Shown here: positions 18,289 to 27,473 of the stretch, piece by piece | Layout: every line of letters starts with the position of its first letter | Position numbering within the stretch: position 1 is the first letter of the stretch | From: Clostridia bacterium | Lineage (GTDB): Bacteria > Bacillota > Clostridia > Christensenellales > QALW01 | DNA length: 64,000 nt | Assembly (NCBI GenBank): GCA_017502165.1 | Contig: JAFVVO010000010.1 | Location: 1-64,000 of the forward strand | Direction: 5' to 3' | Position numbers and translations under genes: made by a program | Notes under the pieces: model-generated | The model's input: only the letters and a program-made list of their open reading frames with translations | The model's database searches: none | Told to the model about the DNA's origin: nothing

Positions 18289-20091
18289 ATGAATTATGGT
18301 TTCAGATTACATTTTTACGACAAGACAGTATTTGTTTCTCAGAGCACGTTAGAAGCAAAATGTGACGGAAATAAAAAAACGTACGCCACAACCGTTGAAG
18401 GCTGTAACGTACTCTGGCAGTTTGTTGAAGAAAATGAATACACCGCTATAAAATTATCAATTAAGAGTGATTCTCCCCTTAATCTTAAGCGGATAGACAG
18501 CTTAGTATTTAATATCGGCACTCCCGGAAAGACCGATAAACTTGCTTCTTTTACAAATGCAAGCGTTCGTTCTCAAATCCGTTTCCCTTGGGAATTAGGT
18601 GTAGATAGAGAATATTTCGGCGATTGCTTTGCTCACTTTGCCGATTTTGAATCAAAAGGTACTGCAATAGCATTCCTTTCCCCGTTTTCAAACCCCATCG
18701 GTGCAGGCGCAAAAGCCCTTTCGGACGGCACAATAGAGTTTTTTGCAAAAACTGAATACACCGAAGCAAAATCCAAGGAGCTTGAGCTTGAAACAGAAAC
18801 GCTTTTGCTCTTTACAAGCGCAACAATTAACGAAATTTATACCGTTTACCGTTCTCTTTTGCCCCAAAGTACCTTCGATATGCCTAAACTTGTCGGCTGG
18901 AATACATGGGACTATTATTTAACCCGCGTTACTCCCGAAGATATTGAAGAAAACGTTAACGCGCTTAAGAATATGTCTTTTGCCGACAAGCTGGACTACA
19001 TTGTTATTGACGACGGTTGGCAGAAGCAATGGGGTGATTGGCGTGAAAACGAAAAATTCGCTTGCGGCATTAAGCACGTTGCAGACGTAATTAAAAACGC
19101 AGGATTTATTCCCGGAATCTGGATGGCGCCTCTTTTTATTCAAAAGGACAGCTCAGTTTTAGTTGACCATCCCGATTGGTTCTGCCGTAATGAAGACGGT
19201 AGCCTTGCTGAAGAATACGGCAGATTTTGTCTTGACCCCACAGTTCCCGAAGCAAGAAAATTTATTCTTGACAACTTCCGATATCAGTACGATGCAGGCT
19301 ACCGTTTGTTCAAGATAGACTATCTTTCAAAGCTTATTTCCGTAAAGAAATTTTACGACCCCACAAAAACCGCTTACCCCATTCTCCGTGAGCTTATGGC
19401 GGATATTAAAGCCATCGGCGATGACGTAATTATTTTAGGTTGTTCACTTCCCGTTCAATGCGGTGCAGATATTGCTCCGGCAATGAGAATCGGTGTTGAT
19501 ATTCATAACCACTTCACCCATGTTCATTGGATTGCCGAATCTCTTGCTTGGACCTGGATGTACAACAACAAGGTTACAAGAATTGACCCTGACTTTTTAG
19601 TTGTTCGCGGTGAAGAAACTGCAGACGAAGAGCTTATTTGGGAGGGCAACGGCAGAAACTCCTTCCTTCCCCCTATCGCAAACAAAATGACCGACGGCGA
19701 GCTTTTCCAGAGCCGTTGGAGACACGGTGACCAGTTTACCGCCATTGAAGCGGAAACCTGGGCAAATCTCGTGGCAGTTTGCGGCGGTAATATCTTCCTT
19801 TCGGATAAAATGTCCGTTTTGAACGAAAAGGGTATTAAAATTATCGAAAACGCTTTTAAGATCGAAGGTAATTTTGGTTATCCCCGCTTCTTAAAGGAGG
19901 ACACCCGTAACGCTTCCGTTTGGGAAAATGAAAAGGGCATCTTGGTTGTTAACTGGGAAAACATTCCCCGCACAATGACAGTTGATTGCGATTTTGAGGT
20001 TACTTCCTCAATCAAGGAATTTGCCTATAAAGACGGAAAATTGACCGTAACGCTTCTTCCTCACGAAAGCTTCTTCGGCTTTAAGAAATAA
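18289..20091 (+). CDS. GH36-type glycoside hydrolase (alpha-galactosidase-like)
   Basis: Predicted cytoplasmic glycosidase; no signal peptide. The 600-residue protein has a beta-rich N-terminal domain and a (beta/alpha)8 barrel starting near residue 200 with VGWNTWDYY, followed by VIDDGWQKQWGDW, GIWMAPLFIQ and LFKIDYLS, where the Asp of KID would be the nucleophile in GH36. It is distantly related to the two tandem paralogues that follow and closer to the raffinose-synthase/alkaline-galactosidase side of the family. Substrate is therefore uncertain; alpha-galactosides are the best guess. AAAGGAAAAA precedes the ATG. It is divergent from mraZ. Confidence 0.82.
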   Translation: MNYGFRLHFYDKTVFVSQSTLEAKCDGNKKTYATTVEGCNVLWQFVEENEYTAIKLSIKSDSPLNLKRIDSLVFNIGTPGKTDKLASFTNASVRSQIRFPWELGVDREYFGDCFAHFADFESKGTAIAFLSPFSNPIGAGAKALSDGTIEFFAKTEYTEAKSKELELETETLLLFTSATINEIYTVYRSLLPQSTFDMPKLVGWNTWDYYLTRVTPEDIEENVNALKNMSFADKLDYIVIDDGWQKQWGDWRENEKFACGIKHVADVIKNAGFIPGIWMAPLFIQKDSSVLVDHPDWFCRNEDGSLAEEYGRFCLDPTVPEARKFILDNFRYQYDAGYRLFKIDYLSKLISVKKFYDPTKTAYPILRELMADIKAIGDDVIILGCSLPVQCGADIAPAMRIGVDIHNHFTHVHWIAESLAWTWMYNNKVTRIDPDFLVVRGEETADEELIWEGNGRNSFLPPIANKMTDGELFQSRWRHGDQFTAIEAETWANLVAVCGGNIFLSDKMSVLNEKGIKIIENAFKIEGNFGYPRFLKEDTRNASVWENEKGILVVNWENIPRTMTVDCDFEVTSSIKEFAYKDGKLTVTLLPHESFFGFKK

Positions 20092-20109
20092 AACTCCAAA
20101 AATAATAAA

Positions 20110-20150
20110 AGCAGTGCAACAGCACTGCTAACGGAGAAGACAAAGTCTTC
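20110..20150 (+). repeat. two small perfect hairpins before a terminator
   Basis: AGCAGTGC-AACA-GCACTGCT (20110-20129) and GAAGAC-AAA-GTCTTC (20136-20150) lie directly upstream of the GC-rich terminator hairpin. They may stabilise the 3' end of the mRNA. Confidence 0.6.
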
Positions 20151-20168
20151 CCCATTTAATAAACATAA

Positions 20169-20200
20169 CGGGGCGGAAATCCGCCCCGCTATTCTTTTTT
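20169..20200 (+). terminator. terminator between convergent GH36 genes
   Basis: Perfect 8-bp GC-rich stem CGGGGCGG / CCGCCCCG with loop AAAT and a downstream ATTCTTTTTT. The hairpin could also serve the minus-strand gene ending at 20205. Confidence 0.9.
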
Positions 20201-20204
20201 GGAA

Positions 20205-22226
20205 TTATTTTTCAATAGTGTAAATCATCAAGGTTCCCGAGCGCTTGGGGCAAGAGTAAGTAAAGCCGTCTTTAATTTCATAGCCCATTTTGTCAAACTC
20301 CTCACCGGTATATCTGTCAACAAAATGATAACGCTTGCCGAGATTTTCGCCGTCAACGTGCAAGGGGACGGTTATCTCGTCCTGCTCGCAAAGAATGTTG
20401 CGCATAAAATGCACACAGCCGCGCAAGTGCTCAGCATCATCAAACTGTGCGGCATACCAATCCTCGTCACTTCTGCGGCAAACGGTTAAGGGATAATAGT
20501 CGCCCGCCATTGAAATTACGGCTGAATCAAGCCAGATATCTCTTGCCCATTTAAGAAGCTTAAGATGCTTTTCTTCTGCATCAAACTTAAAGGGATAGCA
20601 GAACATAGGAATAGTCATAGTGGCAAGGAAGTTATATTCCGACCAAGGCTGAGGGTTTTTAGGATCCATCGTGCCGTCAGGCTGATCATAAGCATAGGGA
20701 ACTGACTTAAAGTACGGAATCCACTCAAGCATCTGACGGTACTGTCCCTGCTTCATATTGGCATCGCCATAGCCCCAGTCCGAATAATGAAGCGGAACTG
20801 CTCTGCGCATAAGCTCAATATCGTTTCTTCTTCCGCCCATAGCGCAGTTATCAATCCAAAGGCCGGGATTACGCTCAACTAACGTATCCCAGAATCTATA
20901 CAAGCCCTGAATATGAAGGTTCTCTAAAATGCCTTCGCGGTTTTCTTCCTGATGAACGTCCCAATAATGCATTGGTTGATAGTTAAAGTCCTGACGGTAA
21001 ACGGTGATCTTGTTCTCTTTAATAAAAGCGTCAAGAGTATCTATAAGCCAATCGCAAGCCTCGGGATTTGCAAGGTTTACAAGGCTGTTTTCTCTGAACC
21101 ATTTTTCCGGACTTTCCTTATCGTGCAGGAAGTAATCGTGATGCTCAACGTAAGACTTAGTACCAACGTGCGAACGCTCGGATTCAGACCAAACCAGAAA
21201 GTCCATGCCCTCCTGAGCGCACTTTTCTCCGATAGGTGCCATTGTGTTGGGAAAACGCTCGGGATCAACACAGAGATTGCCTACGCCGCTCTTCCAATAG
21301 TCGCTTGTATAGGGAGAATATTGCTTATCGCAAGCAAACCAACCTGCGTCTATCCACCAAATGTCAGGCTTCAAGCCCATTTCAATCCATTTATCAATGG
21401 CTTCGAGCTGATTTTCCTCCGTCGCACCCGTAAACTCAACGGTACCGTTAACGTTGCCGTGAGTTGCCGCAACCAAGGGCTTAAGAGGCTCGCCTTTTGC
21501 GCGAGGCATAATGTGTCCGTAATAGAATGAGCGCCAAAGGTTGCATATTTTTATTTCGTCGTTTCCGTCGGCAACCAAGAATGTAATTGACGGTGTGCGC
21601 ACGGTTTCGCCGGGCAATAAGTAGGTGTTAAATTTCTTCTGACCGATTACAACTCTTGCGCCGTTTTCTTCTTTTGAAATTTCGCTTTGCCAGGCGGCTG
21701 ACCAGCCAATAGCAATATTAACTAAGAATCCGTCGAAAATAAGGCGCATATAGGGATTTTCGCCCATACAAGAGTTGCCGTCCCACATATACGGATGCTT
21801 GATTATCGGCTCCTTAGTAACCTCAGTGCGCCACCAGGTATAGCCGTCGGCACGGAACGGATCACCGTTGCCGTGAAGAAGCACGGGCTTTTCGCCTTTA
21901 ATTACGGCATCAAACACCTTAAACTCAGTGATCTGAGGTGAATTTTTGTCCGATTCGTTAGTAATATAGAACGTCCACTCAAAAACGGGAAAATCTCGGT
22001 ACTGCTTATATTCAAGCTTAAGAGTAAGTCCCTCCGGAGTTTTTGCGGTAACAAAATACATAACGATATTTGCGTCAATAATTTTTCTTTCTGCTTTAGG
22101 GCTAAATTCTTTAGGAATACCTACGTATTTTTTATCCCCAATTTTGTACGTTACGGGAATTAACGTAGGGTCCTGGAAATAGAAAAGCTCATTGCTCTTT
22201 TTAAGGTCCGCGATTGTAGGCTTCAT
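20205..22226 (-). CDS. alpha-galactosidase, GH36 family (paralogue A)
   Basis: Predicted cytoplasmic retaining alpha-galactosidase. The 673-residue protein has an N-terminal beta-sandwich (about residues 1-250), a barrel domain and a C-terminal beta domain. Catalytic regions fit GH36: WWIDAGWF (about 293-300), VYRQDFNYQP with the nucleophile Asp (about 416-425) and WIDNCAMGGRRNDIELMRR with the acid/base Asp (about 465-483). ATG 22226 (MKPTIADLKK) has AAGGAAGG. The 672-residue gene upstream is a paralogue, nearly identical at both ends but different in the segments around the active site. It has its own promoter. Confidence 0.92.
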   Translation of the reverse strand: MKPTIADLKKSNELFYFQDPTLIPVTYKIGDKKYVGIPKEFSPKAERKIIDANIVMYFVTAKTPEGLTLKLEYKQYRDFPVFEWTFYITNESDKNSPQITEFKVFDAVIKGEKPVLLHGNGDPFRADGYTWWRTEVTKEPIIKHPYMWDGNSCMGENPYMRLIFDGFLVNIAIGWSAAWQSEISKEENGARVVIGQKKFNTYLLPGETVRTPSITFLVADGNDEIKICNLWRSFYYGHIMPRAKGEPLKPLVAATHGNVNGTVEFTGATEENQLEAIDKWIEMGLKPDIWWIDAGWFACDKQYSPYTSDYWKSGVGNLCVDPERFPNTMAPIGEKCAQEGMDFLVWSESERSHVGTKSYVEHHDYFLHDKESPEKWFRENSLVNLANPEACDWLIDTLDAFIKENKITVYRQDFNYQPMHYWDVHQEENREGILENLHIQGLYRFWDTLVERNPGLWIDNCAMGGRRNDIELMRRAVPLHYSDWGYGDANMKQGQYRQMLEWIPYFKSVPYAYDQPDGTMDPKNPQPWSEYNFLATMTIPMFCYPFKFDAEEKHLKLLKWARDIWLDSAVISMAGDYYPLTVCRRSDEDWYAAQFDDAEHLRGCVHFMRNILCEQDEITVPLHVDGENLGKRYHFVDRYTGEEFDKMGYEIKDGFTYSCPKRSGTLMIYTIEK

Positions 22227-22276
22227 TTTTCTATCCTTCCTTTTATTAATGCAAAGCGCATTGTTTATATGGCAAT

Positions 22277-22305
22277 ATAATACTCCTTCTTCCCGCCGAT
22301 TGCAA
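22277..22305 (-). promoter_or_regulatory. promoter of GH36 paralogue A
   Basis: On the minus strand TTGCAA, 17-base spacer, TATTAT, about 50 bases upstream of the start and after the terminator of paralogue B. Confidence 0.7.
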
Positions 22306-22331
22306 TACCCTTTTTGCATAAATTTTCAAAA

Positions 22332-22362
22332 AAAGAGCCTATACGCAACCGTATAGACTCTT
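22332..22362 (-). terminator. terminator of GH36 paralogue B
   Basis: AAAGAG-x-CTATACG / CGTATAG-x-CTCTTT stem with a CAAC-type loop, followed on the minus strand by a run of T. It separates the two paralogues into different transcripts. Confidence 0.85.
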
Positions 22363-22369
22363 TAACCTA

Positions 22370-24388
22370 TTATTCAACTGTGTAAATCATCAAAGTTCCC
22401 GAGCGCTTGGGGCAAGAGTAAGTAAAGCCCTCATTTAATTCATAACCCATTTTATCAAATTCTTCATTTGTAAACCTATCAACAAAATGGTAGCGTTTAT
22501 TAAGATTTTCTTTATCAACGTGCATTTTTACGGTTATTTTCTCTTGTTCGCAAAGAATGTTGCGTATAAAATGCACACAACCGCGCAAGTGCTCAGCATC
22601 ATCAAACTGTGCAGCATACCAGTCCTCGTCACTTCTGCGGCAAAGAGTTAAGGGATAATAATCCCCTGCAAGTGAAATTTCTGCCGATTCGCGCCAGATA
22701 TCTCTGTATGCAATAACCATTTCAAGCTCTTGGTCAGTAACGTCAACGGTAATTCTGGGAGTAAACACGGGTGCCGTCATAACGGTTAAAAAGGCAAATT
22801 CTTCTACCAAGGACGTGTAGCTTGGCTTATACGTTCCGTCAGGCTGATCCCATGCCATAGCAGAAGAACGGAAATACGGTATCCACTCAAACATCTGTCT
22901 GTACTGCGCCTGCTTGATGGGGTGCTTGCCGTAAGCCATATCCGTATAATGCAAGGGTACCGATCGGCGCATAAGCTCAATATCGTTTCTTCTTCCGCCC
23001 ATAGCGCAGTTATCAATCCAAATTTCAGGGTTGCGTTCTACAAGCGTATCCCAGAATCTGTACAAGCCTTGAATATGCAGATTCTCTAAAATACCCTCGC
23101 GGTTTTCCTCCTGATTTTCATCCCAATAAGGCATTGGCTGATAGTTGAAATCCTGGCGGTAAATGGTGATTTTGTTAGTTTTGATAAAATCGTCAAGAGT
23201 GTCAATAAGCCAATCGCAAGCTTCGGGGTTTGCAAGGTTGAACAGATTGTTATCCGTCAGCCACGTTCCGGGCTCGCCCTTTTTATAGAGCAAATACTCG
23301 GGATGCTCTTTGTATGTTGAGGTGTTTATATGTACTCTTTCCGACTCAGACCAGGTCAAAAATTCAACTCCCAGCTCCTTGCACCTTTCACCGATAGGCG
23401 CCATAGTATTGGGGAAGCGTTCAGGGTCCGTATAGAGATTTCCAACACCGCTCTTCCAATAATCGCTTGTGTGAGGTGCAAACTGCTTATCGCAGGGGAA
23501 CCAGCCTGCATCTATCCAGAAAATGTCAGGCTTGTAGCCGCGCTGAGCCATACTGTTAAGAGCGTCGAGCTGATTTTTCTCCGTTGCGCCCGTCTGCTCA
23601 ACGTATCCGCCGATATTGCGGTGAGCAAAGGTCGTCTTAGGCTGAAGAGGTCTTCCGTTCTGACGGGGAATAATGTGGGCAAAATAGAAGGAGCGCCAAA
23701 GATTACCGATTTTTATTTCGTCGTTTCCGTCAGCAACCAAGAATGTAATTGACGGTGTGCGAACGGTTTCGTTAGGTTTTAAGTATGCGTTAAATTTCTT
23801 CTGACCGATTACAACTCTTGCGCCGTCTTCTTCTTTTGAAATTTCGCTTTGCCACGCGGCCGACCAGCCGATAGCAATATTAACTAAGAATCCGTCGAAA
23901 ATAAGGCGCATATAGGGATTTGCTCCCATACAGGAGTTGCCGTCCCACATAAGAGGATGCTTTACAATTGGTTCTGACTTAACCTCATCGCGCCACCAAG
24001 AAAAGCCGTCCTCGCGGAAATTGTCACCGTTGCCGTGAAGAAGTACGGGGTTTTCCCCCTTGATTACAGAATCAAATACCTTGAATTCGGTAATTTGAGG
24101 TGAATTTTTATCGGATTTGTTGGTAATATAGAACGTCCACTCAAAAACGGGGAAATCCTTATATTGCTTATATTCGATGCGAAGCTCAAGCCCCTCAGGA
24201 GTTTTTGCGGTGACGAAGTACATAACGATATTTGCGTCGATAATTCTTCTTTCTGCTTTAGGGTTAAATTCTTTAGGAATACCCACGTATTTTTTATCCC
24301 CAATTTTGTACGTTACGGGAATTAACGTAGGGTCCTGAAAATAGAAAAGCTCTCTGCTTTTTTTAAGATCTGCGGTTGTCGGTTTCAT
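22370..24388 (-). CDS. alpha-galactosidase, GH36 family (paralogue B)
   Basis: Tandem paralogue of the gene at 20205, 672 residues. It keeps the same catalytic regions (FWIDAGWF, IYRQDFNYQP, WIDNCAMGGRRNDIELMRR), so it should be active. The first about 215 residues and the last about 100 are almost the same as in paralogue A. The differing stretches lie mainly at about 230-290, 340-370 and 490-575, where loops around the substrate site would be. ATG 24388 follows AGGAGG at ideal spacing. A strong TTGAAA-N17-TATAAT promoter precedes it. Different chain-length or linkage preference from paralogue A is inferred. Confidence 0.92.
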   Translation of the reverse strand: MKPTTADLKKSRELFYFQDPTLIPVTYKIGDKKYVGIPKEFNPKAERRIIDANIVMYFVTAKTPEGLELRIEYKQYKDFPVFEWTFYITNKSDKNSPQITEFKVFDSVIKGENPVLLHGNGDNFREDGFSWWRDEVKSEPIVKHPLMWDGNSCMGANPYMRLIFDGFLVNIAIGWSAAWQSEISKEEDGARVVIGQKKFNAYLKPNETVRTPSITFLVADGNDEIKIGNLWRSFYFAHIIPRQNGRPLQPKTTFAHRNIGGYVEQTGATEKNQLDALNSMAQRGYKPDIFWIDAGWFPCDKQFAPHTSDYWKSGVGNLYTDPERFPNTMAPIGERCKELGVEFLTWSESERVHINTSTYKEHPEYLLYKKGEPGTWLTDNNLFNLANPEACDWLIDTLDDFIKTNKITIYRQDFNYQPMPYWDENQEENREGILENLHIQGLYRFWDTLVERNPEIWIDNCAMGGRRNDIELMRRSVPLHYTDMAYGKHPIKQAQYRQMFEWIPYFRSSAMAWDQPDGTYKPSYTSLVEEFAFLTVMTAPVFTPRITVDVTDQELEMVIAYRDIWRESAEISLAGDYYPLTLCRRSDEDWYAAQFDDAEHLRGCVHFIRNILCEQEKITVKMHVDKENLNKRYHFVDRFTNEEFDKMGYELNEGFTYSCPKRSGTLMIYTVE

Positions 24389-24417
24389 TTCTGCCTCCTG
24401 AAATTGTACTTTGAAAT

Positions 24418-24446
24418 ATTATATAGCATTTTTGCAGTTATTTCAA
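24418..24446 (-). promoter_or_regulatory. promoter of GH36 paralogue B
   Basis: On the minus strand TTGAAA, 17-base spacer, TATAAT, 30 bases before the start; divergent from malQ. Confidence 0.8.
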
Positions 24447-24474
24447 TAGCATTTAACAAATTTTAACTTTCACA

Positions 24475-24503
24475 TTGCAACAAAACAAAAAATTTGGTAT
24501 AAT
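24475..24503 (+). promoter_or_regulatory. promoter of malQ
   Basis: TTGCAA, 17-base spacer, TATAAT, 30 bases before ATG 24533. Confidence 0.8.
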
Positions 24504-24532
24504 CATTTCATTAAGATTGTGAGAGTGATTTT

Positions 24533-25974
24533 ATGTTGCGCGCAAGCGGTGTTTAATGCACGTTTCTTCCCTTTGGGGCGACTTTGGTTGCGGTTCCTTC
24601 GGTGAAGAAGCAAAGAGGTGGATAGATTTTTTGTCTGACTGCGGTTTTACCTATTGGCAGACTCTCCCCTTTTGCATTACCGACGAATTTAATTCCCCCT
24701 ATAAATCCTACAGTGCCTTTAGCGGAAATCCCTTTTTCATAGACCTGCCCACCTTGGCAGAAAAGGGACTTTTAACTAACGAGGAATTACTTTCTTCTAA
24801 GCAAGTCACTCCCTATCTTTGCGAATTTGACCGCTTAGGAAAAGAGAGGATTACTCTTTTAACGAAGGCTTCTGCTAGAGCAAAGAATAAAAAGAAAATT
24901 TTAGATTTTATTTCTTCCCGCCCCCAATTAGAAAGCTTCTGCAAATTTATGGCTCTTAAAGAGGCTAACGGCGATATTCCCTGGAATAAGTGGTCGAAAA
25001 CCGAATTTAATCAGGACACCTATTTTGCCTGGTGCTTTATTCAGTATGAATTTTTTAATCAGTGGTTAAAAATAAAAAAATACGCCAACGAAAAGGGCGT
25101 TTATATTATAGGTGACGTTCCCATTTACGTTTCCTGGGAAAGCTCTGACGTTTGGGCTAACCCCGACCAATTTCTTCTTAACAGCTTAAACGAGCCTGCC
25201 TTTGTTGCAGGTGTTCCGCCCGACTATTTTGCCGTTGACGGTCAGCTTTGGGGGAATCCCATTTACGATTGGGATAAAATGAAGCGGGACGGCTTTTCCT
25301 GGTGGAAGGAGCGTATGCGCTTTATGGCAGAGCTGTTTGACGGAGTCCGCATCGACCATTTTAGAGGTCTTGAAGCCTATTACAGTATCCCTGCCGCCGA
25401 CAAAACCGCGAAAAACGGCGTTTGGAAAAAGGGGCCCGGAATGGATTTAATAAACGCTATTATGCCTATAGTTAAGGATAAGCTGGTTATCGCGGAGGAT
25501 TTAGGTGATATTACCCCCGAGGTTCGCAAGCTTGTTAAAGACAGCACCTTCCCCGGAATGAGCATACTGCAGTTTGGCTTTTTAGGCGACCCCAATTCAC
25601 CGCACCTGCCTCACAACCACAAAAACAACCTTGTTGCCTATACCGGCACCCACGACAACAACACTCTTTTAGGCTTCGTGTGGGAAATGGACGAGGGCAC
25701 GCGCAGAAAATTCCTTGATTACTTCGGTGTTCCCCATAGCCAATGGAATAATTGCTACGATACGGTTTTGCGTTCAATGTTTGCTTCAAGCGCAGGAGCT
25801 TTGATTCTTCCCGTTCAGGATCTATTGCTTTTCGGCTCTGACACCCGCCTGAACAAGCCGGGCTGTGCCGAAAACAACTGGGGCTTCCGTGTTCTGAAGG
25901 AGCAAATTGATTCCATAGATAAAAACAAGTTCCTTTATTGGAACGAAATTTATTGCAGAAAGCCTTCTCTTTGA
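24533..25974 (+). CDS. malQ: 4-alpha-glucanotransferase MalQ, frameshift near the N-terminus
   Basis: Transfers maltodextrin segments between glucans (GH77). The body (from ATG 24556, 472 residues) contains the GH77 motifs GVRIDHFRG (nucleophile Asp), IAEDLGDITPEV (acid/base Glu) and GTHDNNT (third acidic residue). The family N-terminus, R-SGVLLH-S-LP, is present but split: ATG 24533 encodes MLRASGV and then meets TAA, while HVSSLWGDFGCG continues in the -1 frame. One extra T in GTGTTTAATG would restore a continuous MLRASGVLMHVSS. As it stands, the stop TAA overlaps ATG 24556 (TAATG), which could allow re-initiation, giving a protein lacking eight residues. It is next to the galactosidases. 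Confidence 0.9.
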
Positions 25975-26012
25975 CTTACTTGCAAGCCTTGAAATCGAAT
26001 AATTAAAATTAT

Positions 26013-26042
26013 AACCCTCCGCCTTCATCTCAGCGGAGGGTT
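26013..26042 (+). terminator. terminator after malQ
   Basis: Perfect 10-bp stem AACCCTCCGC / GCGGAGGGTT. The T-tract after it is imperfect. Confidence 0.75.
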
Positions 26043-26051
26043 AGTTCTATT

Positions 26052-26219
26052 TTATTTTCTGGGATTTCCTTTTCCTAAACCTTGAGCTATTTGAGGAAAT
26101 TCATTTTCCATATCACCCGTGGGCTGAATGTTGTACGTGCCGTATTTGTTTACCAGCTCAAAGGAATCCTGAGCAGGTCCCTGAACGTTATTATCAATAA
26201 CAAAGCTTTTCTTCTTCAT
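26052..26219 (-). CDS. small conserved-looking protein, unknown function
   Basis: A 55-residue protein starting MKKKSFVIDNN, with a good GAGGTG before ATG 26219. Composition is balanced and the sequence looks constrained (GPAQDSFELVNKYGTYNIQ, then a Gly-Lys-rich tail), with no membrane helix and no Cys. I do not recognise a function. It lies 49 bases downstream of mtnN on the same strand and may share its transcript, which would put it with the luxS-mtnN methyl-cycle genes, but this link is only positional. Confidence 0.7.
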   Translation of the reverse strand: MKKKSFVIDNNVQGPAQDSFELVNKYGTYNIQPTGDMENEFPQIAQGLGKGNPRK

Positions 26220-26268
26220 ATTTTTCACCTCAAAGAAAAGTTTGCCCAAAGGAAATAATTTTATTCTT

Positions 26269-26955
26269 TTATAATTTTGAAACCAGTGAAAGTGTTATTT
26301 TTGCGGAGCTTTCCGCCGCCTTTTTAACAAAGGTGGGATAATCCATTTCCGCTTCACCGTCAGCAGAATCGGATATGGCGCGGATAACCACGTAATCAAC
26401 CTTATTAACGTACGCCACGTGGCCTATTGCCGCTCCCTCCATTTCGCAGGCAATTGCGCCGAAGCAGGAAATAATTTTCTCCTTCTGCTCCTTTGCCGCA
26501 ATAAACTGGTCGCCTGAGGCAATACAGCCAATCTTACAGTTTAATCCTACCTCGCGCACGCTTTCTTCGGCAAGCTTAGCCAATTTTTCGCTCGCGGGAA
26601 GCTTAATAACGTTTATTCCCGAAATCAAGCCCACGGGGTCACCGATGGGTGAGGTATCCATATCGTGCTGAACGGTACAGCAGGAAATTGCCACGTCACA
26701 AACTGAAAGCTCCTTAGTTAAGGTTCCTGCAACACCCGTGTTGATTAACGTATCGATTCCAAATTCAAGAATCATAGTCTGAGCGCAGATTGCGGCAAAC
26801 ACCTTACCGATTCCGCACTGTGCCACCACTACCTCCTTGCCCGAAAGCAAGCCGCAGGTAAATTCAATATTGCTTACGGTTTTTGCTGAAGCATTTTGCA
26901 TTTTGCTTTTAAGTGCTTCAACCTCTACCGCCATTGCGCCGATAATACCTATCAT
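26269..26955 (-). CDS. mtnN: 5'-methylthioadenosine/S-adenosylhomocysteine nucleosidase
   Basis: Cleaves adenine from S-adenosylhomocysteine and methylthioadenosine; the ribosylhomocysteine produced is the LuxS substrate. The 228-residue protein starts MIGIIGAMAVEVEALKSKM and has the family motifs LINTGVAGTL (about residues 70-79), IASGDQFIA (about 145-153), CEMEGAAIGHVAY (substrate Glu pair, about 170-182) and RAISDSADGEA with the catalytic Asp. It overlaps luxS by 4 bases (ATGA), so the two are translationally coupled and act in consecutive steps. Confidence 0.96.
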   Translation of the reverse strand: MIGIIGAMAVEVEALKSKMQNASAKTVSNIEFTCGLLSGKEVVVAQCGIGKVFAAICAQTMILEFGIDTLINTGVAGTLTKELSVCDVAISCCTVQHDMDTSPIGDPVGLISGINVIKLPASEKLAKLAEESVREVGLNCKIGCIASGDQFIAAKEQKEKIISCFGAIACEMEGAAIGHVAYVNKVDYVVIRAISDSADGEAEMDYPTFVKKAAESSAKITLSLVSKL

Positions 26956-27416
26956 TTTTCTTCTCCTACGTATTCAAAATTATTCCAGTTTTCAAGCGCC
27001 TTAAGATATTTTCTGCACTCGATTTTTGCTTTTTCAAGGTCAAGCTCTTTATAGTTTCCGCACTCCTTGCGGGTATTACCAAAGACCTCTCCCTGATGGT
27101 CAATTATCTTTTGAAGCGTCGCCTTAACAAGCTCTAACGCATCGTTGCACGTCATATCCCTGACAAGCAGATAAAATCCCGTTCTGCAACCCATAGGTCC
27201 AAAGTAAACCACCTGACTGCCCGCTTCGGAAAATCGGGCATACGTTGCAAACATATGCTCCACCGAATGCATGGTAATGTTGTCCATATAATCGCCGCAA
27301 TTAGGCTTGCGGGTGCGCAGGTCAAAGGTTAAAACGTCCCCGTCAACCCGCGAAAGATACATTCCCGGAACAATAAAGTCGTGGTCCACCTGAAAGCTTT
27401 TAATCTGATAATTCAT
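26952..27416 (-). CDS. luxS: S-ribosylhomocysteine lyase LuxS
   Basis: Converts S-ribosylhomocysteine to homocysteine and the AI-2 precursor DPD. The 154-residue product from ATG 27416 has the metal ligands His 50 and His 54 in HSVEHMFATY and Cys 119 in ECGNY, plus the family's GCRTGFYLL at about residues 77-85. AAAGGGAT precedes the ATG. It is first in the luxS-mtnN operon and divergent from the ferredoxin gene, with which it appears to share a palindromic -35 box. Confidence 0.97.
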   Translation of the reverse strand: MNYQIKSFQVDHDFIVPGMYLSRVDGDVLTFDLRTRKPNCGDYMDNITMHSVEHMFATYARFSEAGSQVVYFGPMGCRTGFYLLVRDMTCNDALELVKATLQKIIDHQGEVFGNTRKECGNYKELDLEKAKIECRKYLKALENWNNFEYVGEEK

Positions 27417-27445
27417 AATATCCCTTTCAAAAAAAGTCAAATAAC

Positions 27446-27473
27446 AATATATTTTTTGTAAAACCGCTTGCAA
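27446..27473 (-). promoter_or_regulatory. promoter of luxS-mtnN
   Basis: On the minus strand TTGCAA (27468-27473), 16-base spacer, TATATT (27446-27451). The same self-complementary hexamer is the -35 of the divergent ferredoxin promoter. Confidence 0.6.

Noticed and set aside
20952-21530. 192-codon plus-strand open frame inside the GH36 gene
   Set aside because: Fully antisense to a well-supported galactosidase, no ribosome-binding site, and residue pattern is that of a shadow frame.
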